Origin: Roseicyclus amphidinii
GTDB taxonomy: Bacteria > Pseudomonadota > Alphaproteobacteria > Rhodobacterales > Rhodobacteraceae
Direction of reading: 5' to 3'
Length of the DNA stretch: 64,000 nucleotides
NCBI RefSeq assembly: GCF_030163755.1
Contig: NZ_JASJOE010000003.1
Location: 1 to 64,000 of the forward strand
The notes under the pieces are model-generated. The model saw only the letters and a program-made list of their open reading frames with translations. It had not been told where the DNA came from and did no database searches. Made by a program: the position numbers and the translations under genes. Shown one piece after another: positions 8,384 through 17,311 of this stretch. How positions within the stretch are numbered: the stretch's first letter is position 1; every line of letters begins with the position of its first letter.

Positions 8384-8781
8384 CGACCATGCCCCCCCTG
8401 CCCCCGGTCCCGACCGCGCTTGTCGCGCTCGGCCTCGGCCTCGGTCTGCCCGCGCAGGCCGCGCAGGCGGAACCCTGGGACTGCCGCTTCACCGTGGAAT
8501 GCCTTGTCGCCGAAGGCTGCGCGGCGGGCGAGTTCGGCGCGCAGGTGATCGCCGTCGATCACGCGGGCGAGCTGGTGCTGTCGACCGTCACCGGCGACAG
8601 CCCGGTGGACCGCCTGACGCCCGAAGGCGCGCTGCCCGCGACCTATGCGGGCGCCGGGCGGGACGGGATCGCCGAGTTGCTGACCATCGAGACCGACCGG
8701 ACCGCGATCCTGACCCTCCACATCTTCGACGGCCAGGCCGCCGCCATAACCTATCTCGGAACCTGCGAAGGGATGACCTGA
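8380..8781 (+). CDS. Small secreted protein embedded in the transporter operon
   Basis: This 133-residue protein has a cleavable N-terminal hydrophobic stretch (PTALVALGLGLGLPAQAAQA), so it is probably periplasmic. The mature part is beta-rich and carries four cysteines (in WDC, VEC, EGC and GTC contexts) that could form two disulfides. The start overlaps the livF stop (ATGA), and its stop directly abuts the livH start, so it is tightly co-translated with the transporter subunits. I do not recognise a named family. The location suggests an accessory factor for the importer. A second Met (8389) is an alternative start. The function is not known. Confidence 0.75.
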   Translation: MTTMPPLPPVPTALVALGLGLGLPAQAAQAEPWDCRFTVECLVAEGCAAGEFGAQVIAVDHAGELVLSTVTGDSPVDRLTPEGALPATYAGAGRDGIAELLTIETDRTAILTLHIFDGQAAAITYLGTCEGMT

Positions 8782-9792
8782 ATGGATTTCCTCAACGCCC
8801 TGGTGACACTGCTGAACTTCGTCATCATCCCGGCCACTGCCTATGGCGCGCAGCTTGCGCTCGGGGCGCTCGGCGTGACGCTGATCTACGGCATCCTGCG
8901 CTTCTCGAATTTCGCCCATGGCGACACCATGGCCTTCGGCACCATGGTCGTGATCCTCTGCACCTGGGGGCTGCAGGCGCTCGGCGTCAGCCTCGGGCCG
9001 CTGCCCACGGCGCTGCTGGCGCTGCCGGTCGGCATCGCGGTCACCGGCCTCCTGGTGATCGCCACCGACCGGACGGTCTACCGCTTCTACCGGGCGCAAA
9101 AGGCCAAGCCGGTGATCTACGTGATCGCCTCGCTCGGGGTGATGTTCATCATGAACGGCATCGTGCGCTTCATCATCGGCGTCGATGACCAGCGTTTCGC
9201 CGACGGCGAACGCTTCATCATCTCGGCCCGCACCTTCCGCGAGATGACCGGACTGGACGAAGGCCTAGCCTTCCGCACCAGCCAGGGCCTGACCATCGTG
9301 GTGGCGGTGATCGCGGTGGCGCTCTTGTTCTGGTTCCTCAACCGCACCCGCACCGGCAAGTCGATGCGCGCCTTCTCCGACAACGAGGATCTCGCGCTGC
9401 TGTCGGGCATCAACCCCGAACGCGTCGTGATGATCACCTGGCTGATCGTGGCGGCGCTGGCGACCACCGCGGGCGTGCTCTACGGGCTCGACAAGAGCTT
9501 CAAGCCCTTCACCTATTTCCAGCTGCTGCTGCCGATCTTCGCCGCCGCCATCGTGGGCGGCCTCGGCAACCCGGTGGGCGCCATCCTCGGCGGCTTCGTC
9601 ATCGCCTTCTCCGAGGTCGGCGTAACCTATGCCTTCCGCAAGGTCGTCACCTACCTCGCCCCCGGCGAGTGGGAGCCCGAGGGCCTGCTGCAACTGCTTT
9701 CGACCGACTACAAGTTCGCGGTCAGCTTCGGCATCCTGCTGATCGTCCTGCTGTTCCGCCCCACCGGCATCATGAAGGGGAAATCGGTATGA
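8782..9792 (+). CDS. livH: ABC transporter permease, LivH type
   Basis: This 336-residue inner-membrane permease belongs to the branched-chain amino acid transporter class. It has about eight hydrophobic segments. The family-typical TLIYGILRFSNFAHGD element is near residues 35-50, and the EAA-like cytoplasmic loop region is near 200-215 (the DNEDLALLSGINPERV stretch). A conserved glycine-rich segment (AAIVGGLGNPVGAILGGF) lies near 250-270. The ATG follows directly after the stop of the small secreted-protein gene, and the 3' end overlaps livM by 4 bases. Confidence 0.93.
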   Translation: MDFLNALVTLLNFVIIPATAYGAQLALGALGVTLIYGILRFSNFAHGDTMAFGTMVVILCTWGLQALGVSLGPLPTALLALPVGIAVTGLLVIATDRTVYRFYRAQKAKPVIYVIASLGVMFIMNGIVRFIIGVDDQRFADGERFIISARTFREMTGLDEGLAFRTSQGLTIVVAVIAVALLFWFLNRTRTGKSMRAFSDNEDLALLSGINPERVVMITWLIVAALATTAGVLYGLDKSFKPFTYFQLLLPIFAAAIVGGLGNPVGAILGGFVIAFSEVGVTYAFRKVVTYLAPGEWEPEGLLQLLSTDYKFAVSFGILLIVLLFRPTGIMKGKSV

Positions 9793-11147
9793 CCACGGCA
9801 CCCGACCCGACCCGGCCCTCCGCCACGCAAGCCGGCCCGACCCGCAGGCTCGACACCCGCGCGGTGCTGCTCTTCGCGCTGGTGGCCGTGCTCTTCATCG
9901 GCACCGGCTTCCTGCAATCGTGGAACACCACGCTCACGATCTTCAACATGGGTCTCATCAGCGCCATCATGGCGCTCGGCGTGAACATGCAATGGGGCTA
10001 CGCGGGCCTGTTCAACGTGGGCGTCATGGGCTTCGTGGCGCTCGGCGGGCTGGCCGCGGTGCTGGTCTCGATCGACCCCGTGGGCGAGGCCTGGGCCGCG
10101 GGCGGCCTGCAGGTGCTGCTGGGCCTCGTGCTGGGGGCCGCGACCATCGTCGCCGCCATCCTCGCCTACATGCGCCTTCCCGCGGGGCGGCTGCGCACGC
10201 TGGTCATGCTCGCCATCCTGATCGGCGGCTTCTTCATCTTCCGCGCCGTCTTCGACGCGGGCGTCGCCGCCGTCGAGGCGGTCAACCCCGCCTCCACCGG
10301 CTTTCTCGGCGGCCTCGGCCTGCCCGTGATCCTCGCCTGGCCGGTGGGCGGGTTGCTGGCCGCGGGCGCGGCCTGGATCATCGGCAAGACCGCGCTCGGT
10401 CTGCGCTCGGATTACCTGGCCATCGCCACGCTCGGCATCGCCGAGATCATCATCGCGGTCCTGAAGAACGAGGACTGGCTGGCGCGCGGCGTGAAGAACG
10501 TCACCGGCATCCCCCGCCCCGTCCCCTACGAGGTGGACCTGCAACAGGCCGAGTGGTTCCTCGACCTCGCCGCCCGGATCGGCGCGAACCCGGTCACCTT
10601 CTCCTCGATCTTCGTCAAGCTCTGCTACGCCTCGCTCTTCATCGTGGTGCTGCTGGCGCTGATCTGGCTGTCGGAAAAGGCGTGGAATTCCCCCTGGGGC
10701 CGGATGATGCGCGCGATCCGCGACAACGAGGTGTCGGCCTCGGCCATGGGCAAGGACGTCAAGGCGCGCCACCTGCAGGTCTTCGTGCTGGGCTCGGCCA
10801 TCATCGGCATGGCGGGCGCGATGATGACCACGCTCGACAGCCAGCTGGTGCCCGGCACCTACCAGCCGCTGCGGTTCACCTTCCTTGTCTGGGTGATGGT
10901 GATCGTGGGCGGCTCGGGCAACAACTGGGGCGCGGTGCTGGGCGGCTTCCTGATCTGGTGGCTCTGGATCCAGGTCGAGCCGCTGGGCCTCGGGCTGATG
11001 CAGATCCTCACCTCCGGCATGGCCGAGGACAACTGGCTCAGGAACCACCTGATCGACAGCGCGGCCTACATGCGGCTCTTCACGATGGGGGTGATCCTGC
11101 TCCTCGTGCTGCGCTTCAGCCCGCGCGGCCTGATCCCGGAGCGGTAA
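9789..11147 (+). CDS. livM: ABC transporter permease, LivM type
   Basis: This is the second permease (452 residues), with a polar N-terminal ~25 residues and about ten hydrophobic segments. The LivM-type motifs NMQWGYAGLFNVG and LRSDYLAIATLGIAEI are visible, as are the cytoplasmic coupling loop MMRAIRDNEVSASAMGKDVK (about 310-330) and VIVGGSGNNWGAVLGG near 375. I chose the ATG at 9789 because it overlaps the livH stop (ATGA); upstream codons in frame are inside livH. It is the last gene of the operon, followed by a strong hairpin terminator and a GC-rich palindromic repeat. Confidence 0.93.
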   Translation: MTTAPDPTRPSATQAGPTRRLDTRAVLLFALVAVLFIGTGFLQSWNTTLTIFNMGLISAIMALGVNMQWGYAGLFNVGVMGFVALGGLAAVLVSIDPVGEAWAAGGLQVLLGLVLGAATIVAAILAYMRLPAGRLRTLVMLAILIGGFFIFRAVFDAGVAAVEAVNPASTGFLGGLGLPVILAWPVGGLLAAGAAWIIGKTALGLRSDYLAIATLGIAEIIIAVLKNEDWLARGVKNVTGIPRPVPYEVDLQQAEWFLDLAARIGANPVTFSSIFVKLCYASLFIVVLLALIWLSEKAWNSPWGRMMRAIRDNEVSASAMGKDVKARHLQVFVLGSAIIGMAGAMMTTLDSQLVPGTYQPLRFTFLVWVMVIVGGSGNNWGAVLGGFLIWWLWIQVEPLGLGLMQILTSGMAEDNWLRNHLIDSAAYMRLFTMGVILLLVLRFSPRGLIPER

Positions 11148-11156
11148 ACGCCGAAA

Positions 11157-11201
11157 GGGGCGCGTTCACCTCTCGTCAAGGTTAACGCGCCCCCCCTTTT
11201 T
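11157..11201 (+). terminator. Rho-independent terminator after the transporter operon
   Basis: A 10-bp stem GGGGCGCGTT/AACGCGCCCC (11157-11166 with 11184-11193) is followed by CCC and then TTTTTC. It begins 10 bases past the livM stop. The right arm contains AAGGTTAACGCGC, repeated exactly downstream of xerD (31864-31876). Confidence 0.85.
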
Positions 11202-11209
11202 CTCCGTTT

Positions 11210-11271
11210 CAAAAATATCTCGGGGGGAGAGACGGCCGCAGGCCGTCGAAGGGGGCAGAGCCCCCCTTTTT
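11210..11271 (+). repeat. GC-rich palindromic intergenic repeat, copy B
   Basis: An A-rich tract (CAAAAATAT), a G-run, a GACGGCC/GGCCGTC hairpin (11231-11247) and a GGGGGCAGAGCCCCC hairpin (11251-11265) are followed by CTTTTT. It has the same architecture as copies A and C. It lies at the convergent end of livM and the enoyl-CoA hydratase gene and may act as a terminator. Confidence 0.65.
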
Positions 11272-11279
11272 CACACCGC

Positions 11280-12056
11280 TTACCGCCCCTCGAACACCGG
11301 CTTGCGCTTCTCGAGGAAGGCCACCACGCCCTCCTTGAAATCACGGGTCTTGCCGCATTGCCCCTGCAACTCACCCTCGAGCAAGAGCTGCTCGAAGAGC
11401 GAATTGCCGAAGCTCGCCTGCATCGCCTGCTTCACCCGCTTGAAGGCCTCCGTCGGCCCACTGGCGAGATGCATCGCGCGGGCGCGCCATGTCGCGTCAA
11501 AGGCCTCGTCCTCGACCGCTTCCCAGATCATCCCCCACTCGGCGGCCTGCCGCGCGGTGATCCTGTCGGCGAAGAGCGCCGCGCCCATCGCCTTCTGCAG
11601 GCCCACCGTCCGCGGCAGGACCCAGGTGCCGCCCGCATCGGGGATCAGCCCGATCCGGCTGAACGCCTGGATGAAGCTCGCGCTTTCCGCAGCAATGGTG
11701 ATGTCGGCCACCAGCGCAAGGTTCGCGCCCGCGCCCGCCGCCGTGCCGTTCACCGCCGCGATGACCGGCACCGGGCACTCGACGATGGCCATGAGCATGG
11801 GGATATACTCGTCGCGCAGCGTCCGCTCGAGGTTCAGGTTCGCCGCATTCGCGCGGTCGCCAAGATCCTGCCCCGAGCAAAAGGCCCGCCCCTCGCCCGT
11901 CAGCACGACCACCCGCGCCGTGCGGCCCGCGGCCTCGACCGCATGGGTGATCTCGGCCCGCATCTGGGTGTTGAGCGCGTTCATGACATCCGGGCGGCGC
12001 AGCGTGATCACCGCCATGCCGTCAAGATCGTCCCGGGTGATGGTTTCATACTGCAT
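11280..12056 (-). CDS. paaG: Enoyl-CoA hydratase/isomerase, PaaG-like
   Basis: This 258-residue crotonase-fold enzyme is cytoplasmic. Seen are LTGEGRAFCSGQDLGDR near 53-69 (CoA/oxyanion loop), AVNGTAAGAGANLAL near 100-114 (oxyanion hole), and FSRIGLIPDAGGTWVLPRTVG near 130-150, with the catalytic Asp of the PaaG-type motif LIPDAGG. The SGQDL form, rather than AGADL, is typical of 2-(1,2-epoxyphenyl)acetyl-CoA isomerase of phenylacetate catabolism, but no other paa gene is in view, so a different acyl-CoA substrate is possible. It lies 72 bases downstream of ccmH on the same strand. Length is normal. Confidence 0.85.
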   Translation of the reverse strand: MQYETITRDDLDGMAVITLRRPDVMNALNTQMRAEITHAVEAAGRTARVVVLTGEGRAFCSGQDLGDRANAANLNLERTLRDEYIPMLMAIVECPVPVIAAVNGTAAGAGANLALVADITIAAESASFIQAFSRIGLIPDAGGTWVLPRTVGLQKAMGAALFADRITARQAAEWGMIWEAVEDEAFDATWRARAMHLASGPTEAFKRVKQAMQASFGNSLFEQLLLEGELQGQCGKTRDFKEGVVAFLEKRKPVFEGR

Positions 12057-12128
12057 GGCTGGTCTCCGCTTGCCTGTCGGGGAAAAGACTAGGCAAAGCC
12101 ATGCGCGCGGAAAAGACGAAACGCGGCG

Positions 12129-12647
12129 TCAGTCGCCCATAAGGTCCTTGAGCCGCGCCTGTTCCTCGGCGCTCAACGCGGCCTCGGTCGGGGCCGGGCT
12201 GGCCGCGCGGCGGCGGATATAGACCAGCGCAAGCCCCCCGCCCGCCAGCAGGATCAGGAACGGCGCGACCCACAGCGCGATGTTCGAGCCCGTCAGCGTC
12301 GGGCGCAGCAGCACGTATTCGCCGTAGCGGTCCACGATGAAGCTGACCACCTCGGCGTCGCTGTCGCCCGCCACCAGCCGCTCGCGCACCATCAGCCGCA
12401 GGTCGCGCGCCAGCGTCGCGTTCGACTCGTCGATGGACTCGTTGCGGCAGACGACGCAGCGCAGCCCCGCCGAGATGTCGCGCGCCCGTTCCTCGAGCGC
12501 GGGGTCGTCCAGCACCTCGTCGGGCTGCACCGCGTAGGCCGGCACCGCCGCCAGCGCGCCAAGCACCAGCACCACCGCCAGCGCCGCGCGCGGCAGCGCC
12601 CTCAGCCCGTGCCACAGCCGGGCCAACCAACCGGAGAGGCACATCAT
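12129..12647 (-). CDS. ccmH: Cytochrome c-type biogenesis protein CcmH
   Basis: This 172-residue periplasm-facing thioredox-type subunit of the cytochrome c haem lyase complex reduces apocytochrome CxxCH cysteines. Seen are an N-terminal hydrophobic export segment (about 20-38), the redox motif LRCVVCRNESI (about 62-72), and a C-terminal membrane helix (about 123-144) with a basic stop. The start ATG overlaps the ccmF stop (ATGA); a second Met follows immediately. In Escherichia coli ccmG lies between ccmF and ccmH; here it is absent from this site. The pair would serve the cytochrome-fused PuuD and respiratory cytochromes. Confidence 0.93.
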   Translation of the reverse strand: MMCLSGWLARLWHGLRALPRAALAVVLVLGALAAVPAYAVQPDEVLDDPALEERARDISAGLRCVVCRNESIDESNATLARDLRLMVRERLVAGDSDAEVVSFIVDRYGEYVLLRPTLTGSNIALWVAPFLILLAGGGLALVYIRRRAASPAPTEAALSAEEQARLKDLMGD

Positions 12648-14629
12648 TCCGCGGGCACCCCCCGCGGCTCGGGCTGCGCCTTGGCGGCACCGGCCGCCAC
12701 GCGGTAGCGGCGGTCCGACAGGCTCAGAAGACCGCCAAGCGCCATGATGATCGTGCCGCCCCAGATCCAGTTGGCGAAGGGCTTGATCCAGGTCCGGACC
12801 GCCCAGCCGCCATTGTCCTGCGGATCGCCCAGAGTGACATAGACATCGCGGGTGAAGCCGTTGTTGATCCCCGCCTCGGTCGTGGGCATGCCTGCCACCG
12901 GGTAGATCCGCCGCTCGGGACGCAGCACGGTGATCTCGCGCCCGTCCGCCTCGCGCACCGCGACATGACCCATGGTCGAGATGTAGTTCGGCCCCCGCAC
13001 GTTCTCGTCCACGCGCAGAAGTTCGATTTCGTAAGCGCCGACGCGGTAGGGCTGCCCCTCCTGGGCGACGCGGATATCCTCGACCTGGTAACCGGTCAGG
13101 GCCACCACGCCGAACATGGTGATGCCCACGCCCGCATGGGCGACGGTCTTGCCCCAATCCGCCCGCGGCAGCCGCCACAAACGCCCGAAGCGGCCCGCGA
13201 TGTCACCGCGGCCCGTGCGCGACCACAGGTCGGTCAGCGCGCCCGCGACCAGCCAGACCGACAGCGCCACCCCAATGGGCGAGAGCGCCGAGTGCCCGGT
13301 GTAGACCGCCCAGGCCAGCAGGCCGAGCGCCACGGCCAGCACCAGCGCCGGGACCAGCGCCGTCAGCGCGCGGCCGATCTTGGCGCGCTTCCACGGCAGC
13401 ATCGCGCCGATGGGCAGCGCCACCGCCAGCCCGAAGACGAAGGGCGTGAAGGCCATGTTGAAGAAGGGCGGGCCGACCGACACCGTCCGGTCCCAGAACA
13501 TTTCCGAGATCAGCGGCCAGATCGTGCCGATGAAGACCACGAAGGTCGAGACCGCCAACAGCAGGTTGTTCACCACCAGCCCGGTTTCCCGGCTGACGGT
13601 CGAGAATACGCCCTTGGCCTCCATCACGCCCGCGCGCAGCGCGAACAAAAGCAGCGCACCCCCCATGAAGAAGCACAGGATACCAAGGATATAGACCCCC
13701 CGCTCGGGATCGTTGGCAAAGGCGTGAACGCTGGTCAGCACGCCCGAGCGCACGATGAAGGTGCCGATCAGCGAGAAGCCGAAGGCGAGGATCGCCAGAA
13801 GGATCGTCCAACTTTTCATCGCTTCGCGCTTTTCCACCACGATGGCCGAATGCAGCAGCGCCGCGGCGATCAGCCAGGGCATAAGGCTGGCATTCTCGAC
13901 CGGGTCCCAGAACCAGAACCCGCCCCAGCCCAGCTCGTAATAGGCCCACCACGAGCCGAGACCGATGCCGATGGTCAGGAACAGCCAGGCCGCCAGCGTC
14001 CAGGGCCGCACCCAGCGGCCCCATGCCGCGTCCACGCGCCCCTCGATCAGGGCGGCGACGGCAAAGGAGAAAGCCATCGAAAGGCCCACGTAGCCGAGAT
14101 ACAGGAACGGCGGGTGGAAGGCGAGGCCGGGGTCCTGCAGCAGCGGGTTCAGGTCCTGCCCGTCGAAGGGCGGAAACTCCAGCCGCAGGAACGGGTTCGA
14201 GGTGAAGAGGATAAAGGCGAAGAACGCCACCGCCACCGAGCTTTGCACCGCCAGCACCCGCGCCTTGAGCGTCGGCGGCAGATTGCCCCCGAACCACGCG
14301 GCCGAGGCGCCGAACAGCGTCAGGATCAGCACCCACAGAAGCAGCGAGCCCTCGTGATTCCCCCAAACGCCGGTGATCTTGTAGAGCAGCGGCTTGTCGG
14401 TGTGCGAGTTCGCCACCACCAGGTTCAGCGAGAAATCCGAGGTGACGAAGGCATAGGTCAGGGCCGCGAAACTGAATGCGGCCAACAGGAATTGCGTGGT
14501 CGCGGCGGGTTCCGCCACGGCCATCCAGGCGGCGTTGCCGCGGTGCGCACCGACAAGCGGCACGATCATCTGAAAGACCGCCACCATGAAGGCGAGGATC
14601 AGGGCGAAATGTCCGAGCTCTGTGATCAT
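12644..14629 (-). CDS. ccmF: Cytochrome c haem lyase subunit CcmF
   Basis: This 661-residue integral membrane protein is the core of the haem-attachment machinery. It has about fourteen hydrophobic segments. The WWD-type haem-binding loop is clear (GIGLGSWWAYYELGWGG, then FWFWDPVENAS, about 230-255). A large periplasmic segment comes near the C-terminus, starting around DIRVAQEGQPY. The ATG at 14629 (MITELGHFALIL) places the first helix correctly; the longer upstream reading adds arginine-rich residues that do not fit. It is transcribed with ccmH through a 4-base overlap. A 1.7-kb open frame on the other strand is a shadow of this gene. Confidence 0.95.
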   Translation of the reverse strand: MITELGHFALILAFMVAVFQMIVPLVGAHRGNAAWMAVAEPAATTQFLLAAFSFAALTYAFVTSDFSLNLVVANSHTDKPLLYKITGVWGNHEGSLLLWVLILTLFGASAAWFGGNLPPTLKARVLAVQSSVAVAFFAFILFTSNPFLRLEFPPFDGQDLNPLLQDPGLAFHPPFLYLGYVGLSMAFSFAVAALIEGRVDAAWGRWVRPWTLAAWLFLTIGIGLGSWWAYYELGWGGFWFWDPVENASLMPWLIAAALLHSAIVVEKREAMKSWTILLAILAFGFSLIGTFIVRSGVLTSVHAFANDPERGVYILGILCFFMGGALLLFALRAGVMEAKGVFSTVSRETGLVVNNLLLAVSTFVVFIGTIWPLISEMFWDRTVSVGPPFFNMAFTPFVFGLAVALPIGAMLPWKRAKIGRALTALVPALVLAVALGLLAWAVYTGHSALSPIGVALSVWLVAGALTDLWSRTGRGDIAGRFGRLWRLPRADWGKTVAHAGVGITMFGVVALTGYQVEDIRVAQEGQPYRVGAYEIELLRVDENVRGPNYISTMGHVAVREADGREITVLRPERRIYPVAGMPTTEAGINNGFTRDVYVTLGDPQDNGGWAVRTWIKPFANWIWGGTIIMALGGLLSLSDRRYRVAAGAAKAQPEPRGVPAE

Positions 14630-14701
14630 GGCAGCCACATTAGGCCGCGGCAGCGCCCGCGCCAATAGGATGCGACACCGCTTCACATCGGATTGACCCT
14701 G

Positions 14702-15823
14702 TCATCTGCCGTCGCCCTGTCCTGCCATCACCCGCGCCGTGCCCACGTTGTCGCTCGCCATCGCAAGCGACTTGATGACGGCATGCACCCCCTGCCCTTC
14801 GGCCAGCCCGAGGGCCGCGACCGAACGTTGCGTGATCCGCGACAGGATCACCGCCTCGCCCGCCTTCAACCGAACAAGGGCACCGGGCCCGTGGCCGGGG
14901 TGGATCGAGATGATGCGCGCCGCGATCAGGTTCAGCGCCGACAGCCCCTCGGGGCGGTCGCGCGAGATCATCACGTCCTGCGCCTCGATCCGCAGGCGCA
15001 GGCGCGCGCCGGGCTCCGCCGCGATCTGCGGCAGGTAAAGCGTGCCGCCCGCGGCCGCGACCCGCGTCAACCCGTCGCTGTCCTGCGCCTCGACCACCGC
15101 CTCGATCACCGCGCCCGCCGCGCCGGGGTCGAGCGCGGGCACCGCGGCAGGGTCCGACAGGACCGCGCTTGCCGGGCCTTGGGCCACCACCCGGCCCGCG
15201 TCGAGGGCCACGACCGTGGTGGCCAGCCGCGCGACCTCTTCCATCGCGTGCGAGACATAGAGGATCGGCAGCCCCGCATGGTCGCGCAGCCGTTCGAGAA
15301 ACGGCAGGATCTCGGCCTTGCGCGCCGGGTCGAGGGCGGCGAGCGGCTCATCCAGCAGCAGCATCCGCGGCCCCGACAGAAGCGCCCGGCCTATCGCCAC
15401 CCGCTGCCGCTCGCCGCCCGAGAGCGCGCCGGGGCGGCGCGTGAGCAACCCGCCGATGCCCAGAAGCTCGGTGACGCCGGGCAACTCGCCCTCGGCCTCG
15501 GCCAGCCGCGACCGCCGGCGCGCGCCATAGAGCAGGTTCTGCCTGACGGAGAGATGCGGGAACAGCCGCGCCTCCTGGAAGACATAGCCGATGCGCCGCA
15601 CCTGCGGCGAGAGCCACAGGCCCGCGGTGGTGTCGGCCAGCGTCACATCGCCCAGCCGAACCCGCGCGCGGTCGGGCCGCATCAGCCCGGCCACGACATT
15701 GGCGACCGTCGTCTTGCCCGCCCCCGACCGGCCGATCAGCGCGGTGACCCCCTCGGGCGCGTCGAAGCCCAGCTCAAGCGTCAGCCCCGGAAACCGATGC
15801 GCGATTTCGACCGACAGGCTCAT
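14702..15823 (-). CDS. modC: Molybdate ABC transporter ATPase ModC
   Basis: This 373-residue ATPase powers molybdate uptake. Seen are Walker A GRSGAGKTT near residue 32, GALSGGERQRVAIGRALL near 130, Walker B LLLDEPLAALDP near 153, and the switch VSHAMEEV near 190. A C-terminal ~130-residue regulatory part ends in a MOP/TOBE molybdate-binding domain (LSALNLIAARIISI, then VLRL/ITQRSVAAL-type segments). The ATG at 15823 overlaps the modB stop (ATGA). It is the last gene of the modE-like, modA, modB, modC cluster. Confidence 0.95.
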   Translation of the reverse strand: MSLSVEIAHRFPGLTLELGFDAPEGVTALIGRSGAGKTTVANVVAGLMRPDRARVRLGDVTLADTTAGLWLSPQVRRIGYVFQEARLFPHLSVRQNLLYGARRRSRLAEAEGELPGVTELLGIGGLLTRRPGALSGGERQRVAIGRALLSGPRMLLLDEPLAALDPARKAEILPFLERLRDHAGLPILYVSHAMEEVARLATTVVALDAGRVVAQGPASAVLSDPAAVPALDPGAAGAVIEAVVEAQDSDGLTRVAAAGGTLYLPQIAAEPGARLRLRIEAQDVMISRDRPEGLSALNLIAARIISIHPGHGPGALVRLKAGEAVILSRITQRSVAALGLAEGQGVHAVIKSLAMASDNVGTARVMAGQGDGR

Positions 15824-16527
15824 GCGCCCGCCACCCGCCGGGCCGCCCGCGCCGCGATCCATTCCGAGACCAGCAGCGCCCCCATCGACAGGACCACGGC
15901 GAAGATCACCAGCCGCGCGGCCGCCCCTTCGCCGCCCGGGATCTGCAGGAAGGAGTAGATGGCCAGCGGCAGGGTGCGTGTCTCGCCGGGGATGTTGGAG
16001 ACGAAGGTGATCGTCGCCCCGAACTCGCCCAAGGCCTTGGCAAAGCCCAGGATCGTGCCCGCGATCACGCCCGGCAGCGCCATGGGCAGCGTGACCGTGA
16101 CGAAGACCGCCGCGCGGCTGGCCCCCAGCGTGGCGGCGGCCTGTTCCAGCCGTGGGTCCACCGCCTCGAGCGACAGGCGTATCGCGCGCACCATCAGGGG
16201 CAGCGCCATGACGCCCGCCGCCACCGCCGCGCCGGTCCAGCGAAAGGCGATGGGCAGGCCCACGGCCTCCAGCACGCGGCCGAGGGGCGCTTGCGGGCCG
16301 AAGGTGATGAGCAAGAGGTAACCGGTGACCACGGGGGGCAGGACAAGCGGCAGGTGGACGATGCCGTTGACCAGCGCCTTGCCCGGAAAACTCCAGCGCG
16401 CCAGCGCGTAGGCGGCGAAGAGCGCGATGGGCAGCGTCAGCGCCACCGCCATCAGCCCGACGCGCAGCGAGAGGGTCAGAACCTCCCATTCCGCGGGGCT
16501 GAGGGGGACCCACATCGCCTCAGTCAT
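15820..16527 (-). CDS. modB: Molybdate ABC transporter permease ModB
   Basis: This 235-residue inner-membrane permease has about five to six hydrophobic helices. The EAA loop is visible as LEQAAATLGASRAAVFVTVTLP followed by LPGVIAGTILGFAKALGEFGAT (about 145-190), a hallmark of ModB. I prefer the ATG at 16527 (MTEAMWVPLS), which overlaps the modA stop by 8 bases; a GTG 9 bases upstream (16536) is the alternative. Its stop overlaps modC by 4 bases, so the three subunits are translationally coupled. Confidence 0.93.
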   Translation of the reverse strand: MTEAMWVPLSPAEWEVLTLSLRVGLMAVALTLPIALFAAYALARWSFPGKALVNGIVHLPLVLPPVVTGYLLLITFGPQAPLGRVLEAVGLPIAFRWTGAAVAAGVMALPLMVRAIRLSLEAVDPRLEQAAATLGASRAAVFVTVTLPMALPGVIAGTILGFAKALGEFGATITFVSNIPGETRTLPLAIYSFLQIPGGEGAAARLVIFAVVLSMGALLVSEWIAARAARRVAGA

Positions 16528-17296
16528 CCCCGGCACACCCGAAGCCGTGGCGGCGGAAGACCTCGGCTGCGGCGGCGCCCTGCATCAGGGCCAGCAACGC
16601 CGCGGCCCCTTCGCCGTCGCCCTGCGCCAGCGCCGCGGCGGGATAGAGGATGGGGTCATGCGACCCCGCGGGCAGCTCGGCCAGCACCGCGACGCGCGGC
16701 TCGGCGATGGCGTCGGTGGCGTAGACGATCCCGAGGGGGGCCGCCCCGCTTGCCACCAGCGCAAGCGCGGCGCGGACGTTGTCGGCCTCGACCACCTGCG
16801 GCGCGACGGCCTCCCACAGGCCGAGGGTCGTCAGGGCCTGCCGTGCGTAGATGCCCGCGGGCACGGCCTCGGTCAGGGCGAGCGCGAGGCGGCCCGCGCC
16901 GAGGCGCTCCGGCAAGGCGGCGAGGTCGAGGGGCGCGGGCGCGCCCGCGGGGGCGATCACGACGAGGCTGTTGGTCAACAGATCCACCCGGCTGCCCGCG
17001 CGCAGCTGCCCGCCCTCCTCCAGCACGTCCATCCAGGCGGTGTTGGCCGAGACGAAGACATCCCCCGGCGCGCCCGCCGCGATCTGGCGCGCCAAGGCGG
17101 AACTGCCGGCGTAGACCAGCGTCAGGGTGCCGCCGGTCTGGTCCTCCCACAGCGTCGCCACCTCGTCGAGCGCCCCCCCGAGCGAAGCCGCGGCATGGAC
17201 CGTCAGGTCCTGCGCGGCGGCTTGCATCCCGGCGCAGGCGCATGCGGCGGCAAGAAGCGGCCGGAGGCGGCGGCCAAGGCGTGAGACAAGCGGCAT
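16520..17296 (-). CDS. modA: Molybdate-binding periplasmic protein ModA
   Basis: This 258-residue exported binding protein captures molybdate (and usually tungstate). After an N-terminal basic/hydrophobic signal (RRLRPLLAAACACAGMQAAA), the mature protein starts QDLTVHAAASLGGALDEVA, the ModA hallmark, with VYAGSSALARQIAAGAP near 65-80 and Asn/Tyr ligands in IVYATDA near 195. The signal region contains cysteines but no clean lipobox. I chose the ATG at 17296 because it lies between the Mo-box palindrome and the mature protein; the longer reading would translate through that operator. It is the first transporter gene. Confidence 0.93.
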   Translation of the reverse strand: MPLVSRLGRRLRPLLAAACACAGMQAAAQDLTVHAAASLGGALDEVATLWEDQTGGTLTLVYAGSSALARQIAAGAPGDVFVSANTAWMDVLEEGGQLRAGSRVDLLTNSLVVIAPAGAPAPLDLAALPERLGAGRLALALTEAVPAGIYARQALTTLGLWEAVAPQVVEADNVRAALALVASGAAPLGIVYATDAIAEPRVAVLAELPAGSHDPILYPAAALAQGDGEGAAALLALMQGAAAAEVFRRHGFGCAGDD

Positions 17297-17311
17297 AGAG
17301 GCCCTCGGAAA

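Noticed and set aside
12965-14668. 567-codon plus-strand frame opposite ccmF
   Set aside because: Highly charged, repeat-like composition (His/Gln/Arg) and full overlap with a well-supported ccmF. Treated as a shadow.
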